Under the pieces are notes generated by a model. That model was not told the origin of the DNA. It did not search any database and saw nothing but the letters and a program-made list of their open reading frames with translations. Both the position numbers and the translations under genes were made by a program. From Pisaster brevispinus (taxonomy: Eukaryota > Echinodermata > Asteroidea > Forcipulatida > Asteriidae), in assembly GCA_023634235.1 (NCBI GenBank), contig JAMKCF010000011.1, forward strand, positions 6,801,218 through 6,865,217: a DNA stretch of 64,000 nucleotides. Direction: 5' to 3'. Of this stretch, positions 48,945 through 59,504 are shown one piece after another (position 1 is the first letter of the stretch; the number at the start of each line of letters is the position of its first letter).

Positions 48945-49027
48945 ACGAGCTGGTCCAGGAGAAGGAACGTCTGAAGGGCATGACGGACGAGGTCGAGCGG
49001 GTCATGCAGGAACTGGTGGAGTTTTAA
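48945..49027 (+). CDS. tropomyosin terminal exon 9-gamma, residues 258-284 and stop
   Basis: Acceptor accacag; codes DELVQEKERLKGMTDEVERV then MQELVEF and TAA (49025-49027). The start DELV-x-EKE(R/K) is the form common in invertebrate tropomyosins. Same length and phase as the other two terminal exons. It is followed closely by a good polyadenylation signal, so it may be the most distal and most general 3' end. Confidence 0.94.
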
Positions 49028-49203
49028 TCAACATCTGCCCCGCCCACCCTTTTCTCCTCCCAAGGTCTGCCTTCACCACGTGTGGAATGCACCATCGTGA
49101 CCTTTCAGATAACAATGTCAAAGGTCAATGGCTTGTTGTCCCCCTTGCTGGCAATAGATGATTTCTAGTTAACCTTGCAAATATTGCATGATTGAAACAT
49201 GAT

Positions 49204-49209
49204 AATAAA
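49204..49209 (+). terminator. polyadenylation signal after exon 9-gamma
   Basis: AATAAA lies 177 bp after the TAA stop. A second AATAAA occurs at 49668-49673, which would give a longer 3' UTR. Confidence 0.6.
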
Positions 49210-51819
49210 AAAAGTGTCTAGGTTTTTTCTGCATGTATCATGCAAGATCAAAACAATTGAATGGCTGGAGCACATTTTACAAGACGGGGAAGGCAGTCCT
49301 ATACCGTGGATATTATTCTTTCCTTTTTTTCTCTCTCTCTCTCTCTCTCTTCTGGAATTGGAAAAAAATATATATAATTTCTTTTCTTTTTTTCTCGCAA
49401 AGTGTGTTTTTCTTGGCAGTATCATGTGTATAAGACAAGTAGGTAGTGTTTTAATTTAGTCGGAAAGAGATTCTTCAATTTGTACAACGTACCTCAGAGA
49501 TCCCAGGAGAGAAATCCATAAATTGGTTGCAAATGAAGGTTGATATTTTCAGAAATGATCGAGGAAAAAGTATCTTTGAAAAAAGGGAAAGGATGGTCGT
49601 TTAATTTTACACAATGCAGTTGTCAGGCCGGACACTACCCCAATGGATGTATTTAAAAAGCTACTAAAATAAATGTATCTATCAATAACACTGATCATGT
49701 AATATGAAATTTGAGGTTTGTACGACTGTAAAATGTAGACTTTTTAATATTGCCTTCTATACTTTAAAGACATCAGAAACCATGATAAATTGTTCATAGT
49801 TTCTGCTGTCTTTTAAGTTTTTTTGGTTTTTTTAGAAACCATTTCAGCTGTTTTCTCGTATAATGTGTTAATCAGATTTTTTTTTTTACATCTGAATTGG
49901 TTATTACTTATATAATTGTAATAATTATTAACACCAGTTATGCAAGACAGTAACGCGTGGATATTTCTTGTAGATTTTCAGTTTTGAGTTAGTGTGGATT
50001 ATGATATTTTGTTTTTAGGAGGGGGAAAATTTTTGGAAAAGGAAGAGCAGTCGAAAACTTACCGATTTAATCTGCTACAGCGAGCCTCAGACAAGTCACC
50101 GTGATCATTGCTCAAAAAAGGCTCTTATATAAATACTTTTTCGGCAAATTAGTTTTTCTTTATATTGCTAAAACTATCCTTATAATCACTGACCTTGTAC
50201 ATTTTGGGAGTTGCCTGTCTTAGGTTTATTTTTACAAATGGCGTAGGGTCATCGAATTGTGCTTTTGCAGTAGATTTGAATGAAACCCGTTTCCATCATT
50301 CTTCAGAGCCTATTTTGTAATTTACTTCAATGGTTTTTTTGTAACCTAGGAAGATCTTGAAGAGTGTTAGTGTATATTGCTTCTGATTATCGATATATTG
50401 TAGACCGCTTATCAATACTCGCAACCTATCGATTTATCGGCATCGATTAAGCACAAGATTGATAAGTCTACCAGAGCCAATTGTATCATGCGGTATTCTG
50501 AAGGCTCCCTGTAGCACTATGTAAGAGCAACTGTGATTGGTTCATTGGCACCTGCATATTCTGCAGGCGGATTTTTTTCCTTGCATCCAATTGTGTTTCT
50601 CGTTCCCGCACATCCTAAGGAGATCTTTGACGGCTATTTCATGTATGCAGTTAAGTGTGTGTTGTGCTTTTTGGGGCCTGTGATGGGGGCGGGTGGTAAT
50701 CGTTTTAAACTAATTGCTTTTATTGCTCATCTGGCTCTGGTAGACTTTATGTTACAGGCTTGTTACTAAAACTAATTCATAACAATTATATAAAACAAAT
50801 CAACTGGACGTTTAACCAGCTCTAATAACCGTGCATCACTTTTACCAAAGTATTGTAATAATTGTAATCTAACTTTCATTTATTTTTATTGAAATTTTCA
50901 TTATTTACTGTATGATTGTGCATTAGAAGCAAGAAAATAATAACGCTAAGTGGAAAGTGATGTAGTTTTATCTCATAGTGTACAGTTATCGTCATTAGAA
51001 TTAAGAACACCGGTAATCGTAACATAATTATGGATATTTTGTCTTCTTCGGCCGTGACTGTCCGACGAAAAGATTCAACAGGGCTGTCGAATCAGCCCAA
51101 GCAAGTTATTAAACATAATTTAAGAAAACTGTAAAATTTTCTTCAATATATTAAGTGTTGCATGACAGAATTCGTTTCAGTTTGACTGCCGGTTTTTTCA
51201 CCAAGGAAATTGTAGTGCTAAATTAGTACGCGGCTAACAGTCCAGAAAGAAGAAAAAATAGTACTAGAGGGACTTGCATGACTCTATTCTTTATCCTCTC
51301 CAATCGTAGACAGTTGAAAAAAAATGGCGCAGTGATGTCGCTTGTTTCCCGCCAAATTGTCAAATGCATGGCGACTTTTGTAGATATCGTGTGCCGCCAA
51401 AAAAATTGAACGTTTTTTTGAGAATCGAAAACTCACGTGCTGTTCGTGTTGGCAATTATGTATATGGACGTATAAACAACGTTGTCCATACTGGTCACAA
51501 GAAGATCTGTATTATTAGGTGTTACGAACGAGATAATTTGTAACAAAAAAAAACTTGCAACAAATTGAAGTTAATAAGACTCAACAAGTGGCCAAAAATG
51601 AACCTTGTATTGCCGTTGCTTTTGTCTTAATTACCAATAAAACAATACTGTCTCGTACACAAAATTAGCAAACTGCTTCCTTTGTTGTGGTGAAGATGTT
51701 TCTTTTTCTATCTTAATAAGTTGTTTTCTGTTTTTTCAACAATTGATTCAAGTGACGTGTTTAAAACTAATTTTTAATCCCCACATGGCAGACCCTGGGC
51801 ACTATACAGTTGCCATGTG

Positions 51820-51857
51820 TGACGTCAGTGCGTCTAGGGAAGCCACGTGTGACGTCA
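51820..51857. promoter_or_regulatory. two CRE palindromes in a 30-bp repeat
   Basis: TGACGTCA occurs at 51820-51827 and 51850-51857, each within the shared string GTGTGACGTCAGTGC. A tandem pair of CREB/ATF-type sites in the gap between two convergent genes could be an enhancer, or a by-product of a local duplication. Confidence 0.45.
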
Positions 51858-52425
51858 GTGCAAGGGGTCAATATGCATAGATGTAAACGAATATCCACCA
51901 TGCTAAGCTTCGACTCTGCACAATCCGAAAGAAAATCAAACGGTTATGGTTTAGATTTACACTAAGTCAACACAAAATAATTATTGCAGCCGTCATGACA
52001 CATTATTCAGCTAAATCAGTCTACGCGATAGATCAGCTGTGTTTAATCAGGCATGATATTTCTCCAATTTGAGTCTTGGTTACGAATGTGTTTGTCTTTT
52101 TTTTCTTTTTTGCCCCTTGGGAAAAATCAGAAAAATTGTAATTAATGAGCCCTAAAAAAGTCTATTAGAGCTTACACATATGAATTATGTAGGTAAGCCC
52201 TTTGTGCCTACTTGTTCCCAAGGAACACATAAAATATCATGCCTGTTTAATGTGACACTATAGTGTGCAACTAAAATATATCCCGGAGAAGAAGCTAACA
52301 GCGCCGTCCTTCTTTGATGCTGCACTTCCTACATGGATGGTGGGCGGGTACTGAGTAACCAATCTGCCTCCGTTCAATCTGTTTTCAACCGATGAAGCCT
52401 GTTTTCTACTACACACAGTTGCCAC

Positions 52426-53089
52426 AATAGACCCTTCCCATGATGCTAATTACATACACTCTTGGTTGAGCGTTGGCAAACGCCATTTGTGCATGTATGC
52501 GCTATGCAGCAGACGCACAAACGCGTCATGCCACCATCAGTCCAATAGACCGTGCAAGTCTCGCACGTATTCGAACATTTTTGGGACCACTGTGGTCCCA
52601 CGTACATTGCTTTAACGCGTTAAAGAAACAAACTCACGCGCTTTAACGGATCCCAATGTTCGAATACGCGCGAGACTTGCACAGTCTATAGACCTTTCTT
52701 TTGCAACGTCATAGCCCAAGTTTTTGCCAACCCAGGTTGGAAAACTATGGAACTCATAAATGCAAAACAAAAACAGATAACTACAGTTTGTAACAATGTT
52801 ACACAAATATTCAAAATTAGTGTTGAATTTATTGGAAACAAAGCAACCGATCATGGGAGGTATTTTATTTAATTAGAAGTTTACCGAAAATGTTGAATTT
52901 GGTTAAAACATCTGTTATCACTATTGAATGTTTTACTAACATTCGGCGGTCCATGCCAACCAGCGCCGTTTGTTTATCAACAATGGAAAGGTCTATACGA
53001 AAATGCGCGATGTGTCCTCATTTTGCCAACCAAAGTGTTCGTGCGCATGCACGATGTGCAATTTACATATTTCATGGGAAGGGTCTATT
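52426..53089. mobile_element. inverted-repeat element with a nested fold-back
   Basis: Perfect 18-bp ends AATAGACCCTTCCCATGA occur at 52426-52443 and inverted at 53072-53089. Inside, a second inverted pair (52545-52578 and 52656-52689) matches at 32 of 34 positions. It encloses two smaller palindromes: GGGACCAC/GTGGTCCC (about 52583-52599) and CTTTAACGCGTTAAAG (52610-52625). No coding frame. Looks like one non-autonomous transposon holding another. Confidence 0.75.
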
Positions 53090-53683
53090 CCCGTTGTACC
53101 CAAACATACGAACAACTTGCCCGCTGCAAGGGAAAGCACATGCCACAGTCTCCGCCATAGACGGGCTCACATCAAACATAGAGAAAGGACCGAATCAACC
53201 AAGGATTATTTGTTTTGGGTAAACCGTGGGTGGTGGTTGTTGGGTATATCATGGAGGATGGGTATATCGATAGCTCAAAATAAACAAAGACAGCGTTTGC
53301 TTAGAACAGGCATCTAGCCCTGGTAGGACGCCAATCTTCCAACCTGGGTTAAGGGGCGTCAGGTTACCCCAACCTCCCCCTGGCGCCACGAACCCTGGCC
53401 ACGCCACTAAATCAATGTCGTTTTTGTTGATGTAGTGTGTCTTCATTGCAAAAGGCAACTCGACCTATTTTTCTAGCACATCCTTTTATAATGTTATAAT
53501 GCAAGGGGTCAATGGGCAAAATAAATGGTCGGCTTATTGTTACGTTAAGTTTATCCATTCATGTAATCAACTGAACAAGTTTTATATTAATAATCGCTGT
53601 ATAGAGACAAAACTGTTAACATTATCACTACATTCATAAACAATCCAAAAGATCTTCAAGGATTTTAACAATGTGTAGTCCAA

Positions 53684-53689
53684 TTTATT
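53684..53689 (-). terminator. candidate polyadenylation signal of the GH31 gene
   Basis: On the minus strand the bases read AATAAA, about 275 bp downstream of the stop codon at 53965. This is a normal 3' UTR length. Confidence 0.5.
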
Positions 53690-53964
53690 GGCACGGCCGT
53701 GGCCAAAAAATTAGTGGCCCTTGGTTTATCGTTTTGTTCAGGAAGTTTGTATGCTCAGAAGCTTCTGAAATCGAGCCCTGTCAAACAAAATTAGCTGTTT
53801 CCAATTTAGTTCATGTGTTTTTCGTTTTTGTTTTTTGTGGGGTTTTTTTTTTGGGGGGGGGGTTGCCATAGGATGGATTGGATTGCAACAAAATCATTAA
53901 TCAATTACATGATCATAAAGTCTCAATTCCAATGCTTTCATGTTTAAAATCGTTGAACTTTGGA

Positions 53965-56049
53965 TTACTGTGAATTGCCACGATCTACAATGAAGTACAG
54001 TACTTCGTCAAGAGGAACGGCCACCTTACGTAACCACTGACCCCCTTCAAGTGTATCCCCTTGAGGCATACGTGTCCATACCCCATCGACTGGAGGAAGA
54101 TATACGTCTCTGACGTGGGTTTCATTATCGAGGATGGGCGCCACCAAGAGTTCGTTCCCAACCAGGAATTCTGTGTCTATTTGTAGGGACTCTTCGTCAG
54201 TTGGCGCAATCCACCACAATGGTCTTATCAACGGCTGACCTGGGACCAACGTAGTCTCCGTTCGTGCAATTTTGAGAAGTATAGGCGTGACGAAATCCTG
54301 ATGGAAAGAAACCCACTTGCGGGAGATGGCCACGATCTCTTCGTCGTACTGCCACGGGGAGATGGAGAACTGCATTGCCGGCATGAAGGCTGTAATCTCT
54401 AGCCACCGTATGAAAAGCTCACGATCCGGTAGTGTATGCCCATGAAAACCAGACTCGTATGAATTCCCACCAATCATGTCCGGCAGAACGTAGGGGTAGC
54501 CAAGAATCCCAAACGTCAGAGCTGAGGTGATCAGTGTCTTGAGACCATTATCCCATCCCCAACGGGAGTCTTTGTCCATCATTCTCACGAAAATCGGTAA
54601 CTCTTGATTTTCGTAAGCTGCGCGGACTTCAACTTGAGATCCCATTCGTGCGGCCATTTTAGCATACAGATTCGTATATTCACATGGGTTTACTAAGGGA
54701 ATGTATGTCTCGAAATCCTTCACTAAGAAATTGGTTTCTCCAGCGTCGAACTTAAACGAATCAATTCCTGTTTCACGCTTGAGTTTTTCCAGTCGCGCCA
54801 TGAACCACTCCACGGCAGCTGGGTTGGTGACATCCAGAAGGCCAGCCTGGCCGTTCCACCATTCCACTACACCCTCATCCTGTCCCCTTCTCGTCACCCA
54901 GTACCCCTTCTCCTTTCCCTCTTGGTAGACATCGGTGTCAGTGTTGGCAAAAGGGGTCACCCAGAGGGTCACACGGAAGCCTTTGTCGTGCAGCTTCGTC
55001 ACCGTGTCTCGCATGTTGGGGAACCTCTCCGGATCAAAGTTAAATTCTCCATACTTAAGGTTGTATCCATCGTCGATTTCTAATTGGCTGTTCCCAAACC
55101 CGTTTGCTACGATCTCGTCTGCAAACGCGATGACGACACTGTCGTTGATTGAGATTTTGAATCTTACCCACGTGGACCAGATTGGTGACCTGATCATTCT
55201 GCTATCTGGTAACCCAGTGGGGATAATTGGTTTCCCGCCACCCAGACCAATTTCGCGCCAAATAGCATCATGGGCTAGACGCACGTTGTCATGGGTGCAT
55301 ATCGTGTAGTCCAAACGGTGCAGGTTGCCCTCAAAATTTGGATAGAAGGAATTGTCATATGTGCTTTGAAAGCAAACCATGCCATCGTCATTGTCGTTCA
55401 AACTGACATGCAAAGGACTGTCGTGACTGACCCGTATCGCCACTCCCTCTGAGGACAACCAGTACCTATCCAGAACCGAACCGTAGTACTGCCAGTTCGC
55501 ATACACATCACCCGATGCATACATTCGTGTTGTTTGGTTCCATTTCTCTATTGGCCAACGTTGGTGAAACATACCAGCACTGCCGTACCAGTGAGCCCCA
55601 TCCAACACGTAGCAATCTCGCAGAGGTATGTCGGCAGCAAGTGTTTCCCAGGCAATTTGGATGCACGAAAATGGTCCATCTTCCACAACAACTCTGACAT
55701 CCAGTTCTGCAACATCACCCCACCGGTAACAGAGTGAATTTCCTCCCTCACCCGTGGAGCAGTCAACACCCCTGACTTCCGTTGGGGTATTGACAGCGAG
55801 TGTCCCACGCAGAACCTCAATGCCGTCGTGGTTACTGACAGCAATGCCTCTGCTTGTTGCATCTAGCCGAACCAGTTCCAGTACGGGAGTTTGTGCCGAC
55901 CCTGTATCCGTCTGGGCAGGCATTGTTTCCCTTTGATCACTAATCGAAACGACCACAGCACAGATAATTCCAATTGCTATGGCGACTGCAAGTAAAATCA
56001 GACAAGTTGCCAGACCGATCCTTCGTTTACTCACAACTCCTGAACTCAT
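53965..56049 (-). CDS. glycoside hydrolase family 31, MYORG-like type II membrane glycosidase
   Basis: An intact 694-codon frame without introns. Residues 1-9 are short, cytosolic and basic (KRR); 11-35 are a hydrophobic signal anchor; the rest should face the secretory lumen. A beta-sandwich region (about 55-280) precedes the GH31 barrel, which begins near RSPIWSTW (287-294). Landmarks are LEIDDGY (323-329), the nucleophile Asp435 in SFKFDAGE, the likely acid/base Asp500 in RWGWDN, and the PDMIGGN loop (523-529). Sequons lie at Asn171, 302 and 642. Human MYORG (714 residues) has the same layout and is reported to act on alpha-galactosides; substrate here is inferred. The human coding sequence is, to my knowledge, also in one exon, so the lack of introns need not mean a retrogene. 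Confidence 0.93.
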   Translation of the reverse strand: MSSGVVSKRRIGLATCLILLAVAIAIGIICAVVVSISDQRETMPAQTDTGSAQTPVLELVRLDATSRGIAVSNHDGIEVLRGTLAVNTPTEVRGVDCSTGEGGNSLCYRWGDVAELDVRVVVEDGPFSCIQIAWETLAADIPLRDCYVLDGAHWYGSAGMFHQRWPIEKWNQTTRMYASGDVYANWQYYGSVLDRYWLSSEGVAIRVSHDSPLHVSLNDNDDGMVCFQSTYDNSFYPNFEGNLHRLDYTICTHDNVRLAHDAIWREIGLGGGKPIIPTGLPDSRMIRSPIWSTWVRFKISINDSVVIAFADEIVANGFGNSQLEIDDGYNLKYGEFNFDPERFPNMRDTVTKLHDKGFRVTLWVTPFANTDTDVYQEGKEKGYWVTRRGQDEGVVEWWNGQAGLLDVTNPAAVEWFMARLEKLKRETGIDSFKFDAGETNFLVKDFETYIPLVNPCEYTNLYAKMAARMGSQVEVRAAYENQELPIFVRMMDKDSRWGWDNGLKTLITSALTFGILGYPYVLPDMIGGNSYESGFHGHTLPDRELFIRWLEITAFMPAMQFSISPWQYDEEIVAISRKWVSFHQDFVTPILLKIARTETTLVPGQPLIRPLWWIAPTDEESLQIDTEFLVGNELLVAPILDNETHVRDVYLPPVDGVWTRMPQGDTLEGGQWLRKVAVPLDEVLYFIVDRGNSQ

Positions 56050-56366
56050 GATTGTGGAGAGCTTCAGTCTCTATCCTTTCTCTATGTTCAGTCAGTGGCT
56101 CAAGACAACTTAAAATACAACGGCCCGAAGTAATACGCCCTTTCAATGTACAAAATGAACCCACGATTGTTTATAGGAATGTTGGCAATGTCGACAGTAA
56201 GACCTGCATGCATTCCACTCACATTTCGTTGATGAACGATTGGTGCTCAGGGGTCGTCAGTAGTTAAGTTCATGAAGAAAGGGGGTGTGTACAAAGTAAC
56301 TCTTCGTGTTGCCAATGAAACGACCGCGCTGCCTTCAGACGTGAAGCCACAGTCATGCTTTATATG
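56050..56366 (-). promoter_or_regulatory. 5' leader and possible TATA box of the GH31 gene
   Basis: On the minus strand TATATAAAGC lies at about 56357-56366, some 310 bp upstream of the start codon. This would give a 5' UTR of about 280 nt if used. Otherwise the stretch has no other frame that I trust. A 5' intron cannot be excluded. Confidence 0.3.
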
Positions 56367-57802
56367 CGGAAGTTTAGAGGTCCTTGGTCCATATCACCCG
56401 TGTCCTCCACCAGTGCCTGATGAATTCCCAGTCCCAGCTTAGCCCAGGGCGAGTAGACTTTTGCACAGAATTACGGTAGGTGTTCTTTATAATGTTTTTT
56501 ACTTGTTATTTTAGTTCCAAAGAAGCCCGTGTGCCTTTACCTCTGTCTAGAGAGCCCAATCTGTTCGTAGTCCACCGCATTGTTCAGTTGAAGTAGTGGT
56601 TGCATAACGGTGTTTACCTAGAGGAGACAATGTTTCGGTTTAGTACAAAGGTTACCAACTATCTTTGGTCATATGAATAAGCATGGAGGACCAAGTACCC
56701 CCAAATAATTACGTATCATAATAAGGAGAGATTTAGTGAACCGACTGACACACTACTATCTTATTTATCATGGGGCTATGTTTTTAATAGCTTCAAACAG
56801 ATACACAGGTCCAAAGATTAATTGAATCACCTGTTCCTGTGACATAAATGGAGAACAATAACATACACTGGCTGAAAATGTTTGCACACAATGCGAAGAC
56901 TCAAAACTGATACCAACTTATTGGCAATGTGAGCTACAACGAGAAGCAAACAACAAAAGTCCTTGCTTTATAAATCATGGAACGTAAACGGTTTTATTAG
57001 CAAAATTGCTATATACCAATTTTCATCCAAGTTTTTTTTATATAAACTCGATCCTTTGGGGGCATTTTCAGGTTATATTTTCATACAGGGCTACATTTCT
57101 AGCTAAATGTGGACCCCAGCAAAGTTTTGGGGAAAATTGCAGCAGTTTTTAACTTTTTATTTGTATCAGTCACCGATGACAGATTTTACATAATGCTCCG
57201 AGTTAAAAAGGATATGAACTTTATTATGGTTAGCCTTATGGCAGTGTGCATTTGATTACCACCCCCCCTGAATTAATGTTTGCTCACATTGTTGCCAGCT
57301 CTTGTTTGATTGCTACATTTCTATTTTTATGGATTGATCTCAGAGCATAAACATTAGCCTGTACGAATTTAAAACCTACTACTATCTACGAAAAGACGTT
57401 CAGGAGCTGGGGGCACAAGTGGAGTACTAACGCTATGTGGGTATGCTGTTGCTGTTCTATGCTAATCTTCAGTGTTTTCCTTTATTTGTTGCGAATTACT
57501 TTCTCCATTTTGATCAAAGAAAGTGCATAAAAATACACCACATTCCAAGCCCGTATAAATGAAGCAGTGTGACTGGTAAGCTCATGGTCGTACCAATATT
57601 ATTAGGTTGTTTTCCCCCCTTCAGTTCTTTTGTTTTCTTCTTCTTTTCCTTTTTTCATCATGCAATTATGTTTTTGGTTTTGTTTGCCTTTGAGAAAGAC
57701 TTTGCTAGGGTTAAAACAATTTTGTGTGTGAAATTTTAATTCATAAGCAATATAAAAGAACTAAAAAAATAATTAAATAGAAATGGATATAGAGTACATA
57801 AG

Positions 57803-58133
57803 CAGGGTATCAGCACACTTTAAAAAGTCTAATTTAAGACTTTTTAAGTCTACTTTTTTTTAATGCAACTTTTAACAAAATTTAAGACCAAAACTAAGTG
57901 AATAAATCAGGGGGAAAAGCTATATCCACTCACACTTTATGTTACTTTTTGTCGCACATCGTAATTCGGTACTTTACAAGCCGATAGAATATTTCATTCC
58001 ATGCTTCATCCATTTTTTAAGACCTCAAATAACTGAATTAATACTTTTTAAGGTTTTTTAATACCTTACATTATGATAGTTCATGCAATTTAAGACGTTT
58101 TTTTACACTTTTTAAGGATCCGCAGAAATGCTG
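57803..58133. mobile_element. hAT-like non-autonomous element (tentative)
   Basis: Ends CAGGGTATCAGCA and GCAGAAATGCTG are imperfect inverse complements. Inside, TTTAAGACTTTTTAAG-type runs occur toward both ends in opposite orientations. The 8-bp flanks match only partly (ATAAG shared), so the target duplication is not convincing. Confidence 0.45.
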
Positions 58134-58561
58134 ATAAGAGACTTTAAAAGGAAAAGACCAATAAAATTTGATCCTCTTTATAAATCTTCAAATCTGAAAA
58201 GTCTGAGATTGCACCACAAAGCATCTAGAATCATAACATTTCATTCAAGGGGATGATAATTGTGCAACATTGTAGTGGTTTTTAGTAACAATAACTTTAG
58301 AAAGGATTTGGTTATAATCCCTATATCCACTTCTGAAATGGGCTTGACCAATTATTTTGTGCTTCATACGGACTTGTATCCAATGTACTTAACGAAAAAC
58401 CGGACTGCTTTTTAAGTTTCTCTTAAAATTCTCTTAAGAAAGATGCCCAAAATTCTGGCTCCAAGATCCCCAAGGTTGTCTTTTATTGTTCCAGCAACAG
58501 AGGGCGCTTTGCATTACTTCTTCAGCTTGCCCTAAACTAACTTTATGCAGAGCCTAATTTT

Positions 58562-58722
58562 AATAAAAAATGGCTGAGCAAAACACAATTTTGCATACCT
58601 GATTATGGTTACCAGCTAAAATCTCCATGTCATGCACCATCTGTCATTGGTGGTATCGTGTTTTTCTTTTTGCTTAGCAGTAAATTTGTAAGCAATTTGT
58701 CTTAAAATGTCTGACCCAGTGA
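58562..58722. repeat. copy of the ACCAGCCAAAAT / GCTTAGCAG repeat
   Basis: GGTTACCAGCTAAAATCTCC, then CATTGGTGGTATCGTG, then TTGCTTAGCAG in the order seen at 18240 and 59317. It is a partial, diverged copy. Confidence 0.6.
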
Positions 58723-59130
58723 AGTTGTTACATGGGTCTCATGAATCCTTTATTTTGACAAAGGGGATTTATGTAGAAAAATGTCGGAGGTTAAGGGTTA
58801 AAGTAAATCAATCAATTATAAAATAAAATATCCCCAAAAGTATATTTTTAAAAAGTGTGTCGCACATTTTTTCGATGCCTATTTTTGCTCAGCAAATGAA
58901 TTTGGAAGCATTAAAAAGAAAGAACAAATAGGGCATGCAGAACACAGTATTCTAAAGAAAGGCAAGTTATTTATATAAAAGGCTGATTAGGAATGGCAAG
59001 AACTGTATTTTATAAATCTTGGGTTCTGCAAGTAGAAGTCAGCTATCAGCTGAAAAGTTGCTAGCCTGTAAAAACAATGACTCTATTAGTTTTCTTTCAT
59101 GAAATAATAGTTTCCGTCAGGCCGTCTATA

Positions 59131-59313
59131 GGCCCTAGTTTCATAGAGCTGCTAAACAAAAAGACGCTTAGAGCAACAAAATTACGCTTATATCAATAAG
59201 GTTCCCGAATGTTAGCATGTCACACGTAACATCTGTGACTGGTATCTTGCTTATTTTTGCTCAGCAGAAAGTTTGAAAGCAACATTTTCTGCTTAAATAG
59301 CTGTATGGGCCCC
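59131..59313. mobile_element. MITE with TTTCATAGAGCTGCT ends (copy 1)
   Basis: Left end GGCCCTAGTTTCATAGAGCT at 59131. The right end, inverted from 59313, reads GGGGCCCATACAGCTATTTA. The interior matches the following copy. This is a non-coding inverted-repeat element. Confidence 0.65.
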
Positions 59314-59316
59314 GGA

Positions 59317-59504
59317 CCAGTTTCATAGAGCTGCTTGGAGCACCACAAGCAGCTCAGTACAAAAAAATTACGCTTTCCAGAATATGGTTACCAGCCAAAA
59401 TGCCATGTCACATTTACCACTCTGTGACTGGTGTCCTGCTTATTTTTAGTTGGCAAAAAAATAGTTAAGCAATGTTTTCTGCTGAGTGGCTCCATGAAAT
59501 TGAC
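59317..59504. mobile_element. MITE with TTTCATAGAGCTGCT ends (copy 2)
   Basis: Left end CAGTTTCATAGAGCTGCTTG (59319). The right end, inverted from about 59504, reads GGTCAATTTCATGGAGCCAC. The core GGTTACCAGCCAAAATGCC is shared with 18240 and 46741. It lies directly beside copy 1 in the same orientation. Confidence 0.7.

Larger units (their letters stand above)
3358..49209 (+). other. tropomyosin transcription unit (multi-isoform gene)
   Basis: Seventeen-odd features listed separately here form one gene. Fourteen coding exons share the same strand, compatible phases and tropomyosin heptads. The path 1a-2-3-4a-4b-5-6/7-8-9 adds up as 38+42+45+15+24+24+46+23+27 = 284 residues, exactly the length of vertebrate muscle tropomyosin. 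The order 1a, 2, 1b, 3 matches the vertebrate TPM layout. Tropomyosin is a parallel coiled-coil dimer that polymerises head-to-tail along actin. It gates myosin access in muscle (with troponin) and selects actin-binding partners in non-muscle cells. Start and end of the unit are inferred from promoter motifs and the last polyadenylation signal. Confidence 0.95.
49210..53683. other. intergenic region between tropomyosin and the GH31 gene
   Basis: No gene seen. The two genes point toward each other, so this region holds both 3' ends. It contains a (CT)n run at about 49328-49350, a duplicated 30-bp unit with two CRE palindromes at 51820-51857, and a nested inverted-repeat element at 52426-53089. 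A hAT-like end (CCTGGCCACGCCACT) lies near 53393-53407. Confidence 0.7.

Noticed and set aside
54459..54485. Asp524 in the PDMIGG loop of the GH31 protein as acid/base
   Set aside because: In GH31 enzymes the acid/base lies about 65 residues after the nucleophile in a W-x-GD-like motif; Asp500 in RWGWD fits, while PDMIGG matches the later substrate-loop motif.
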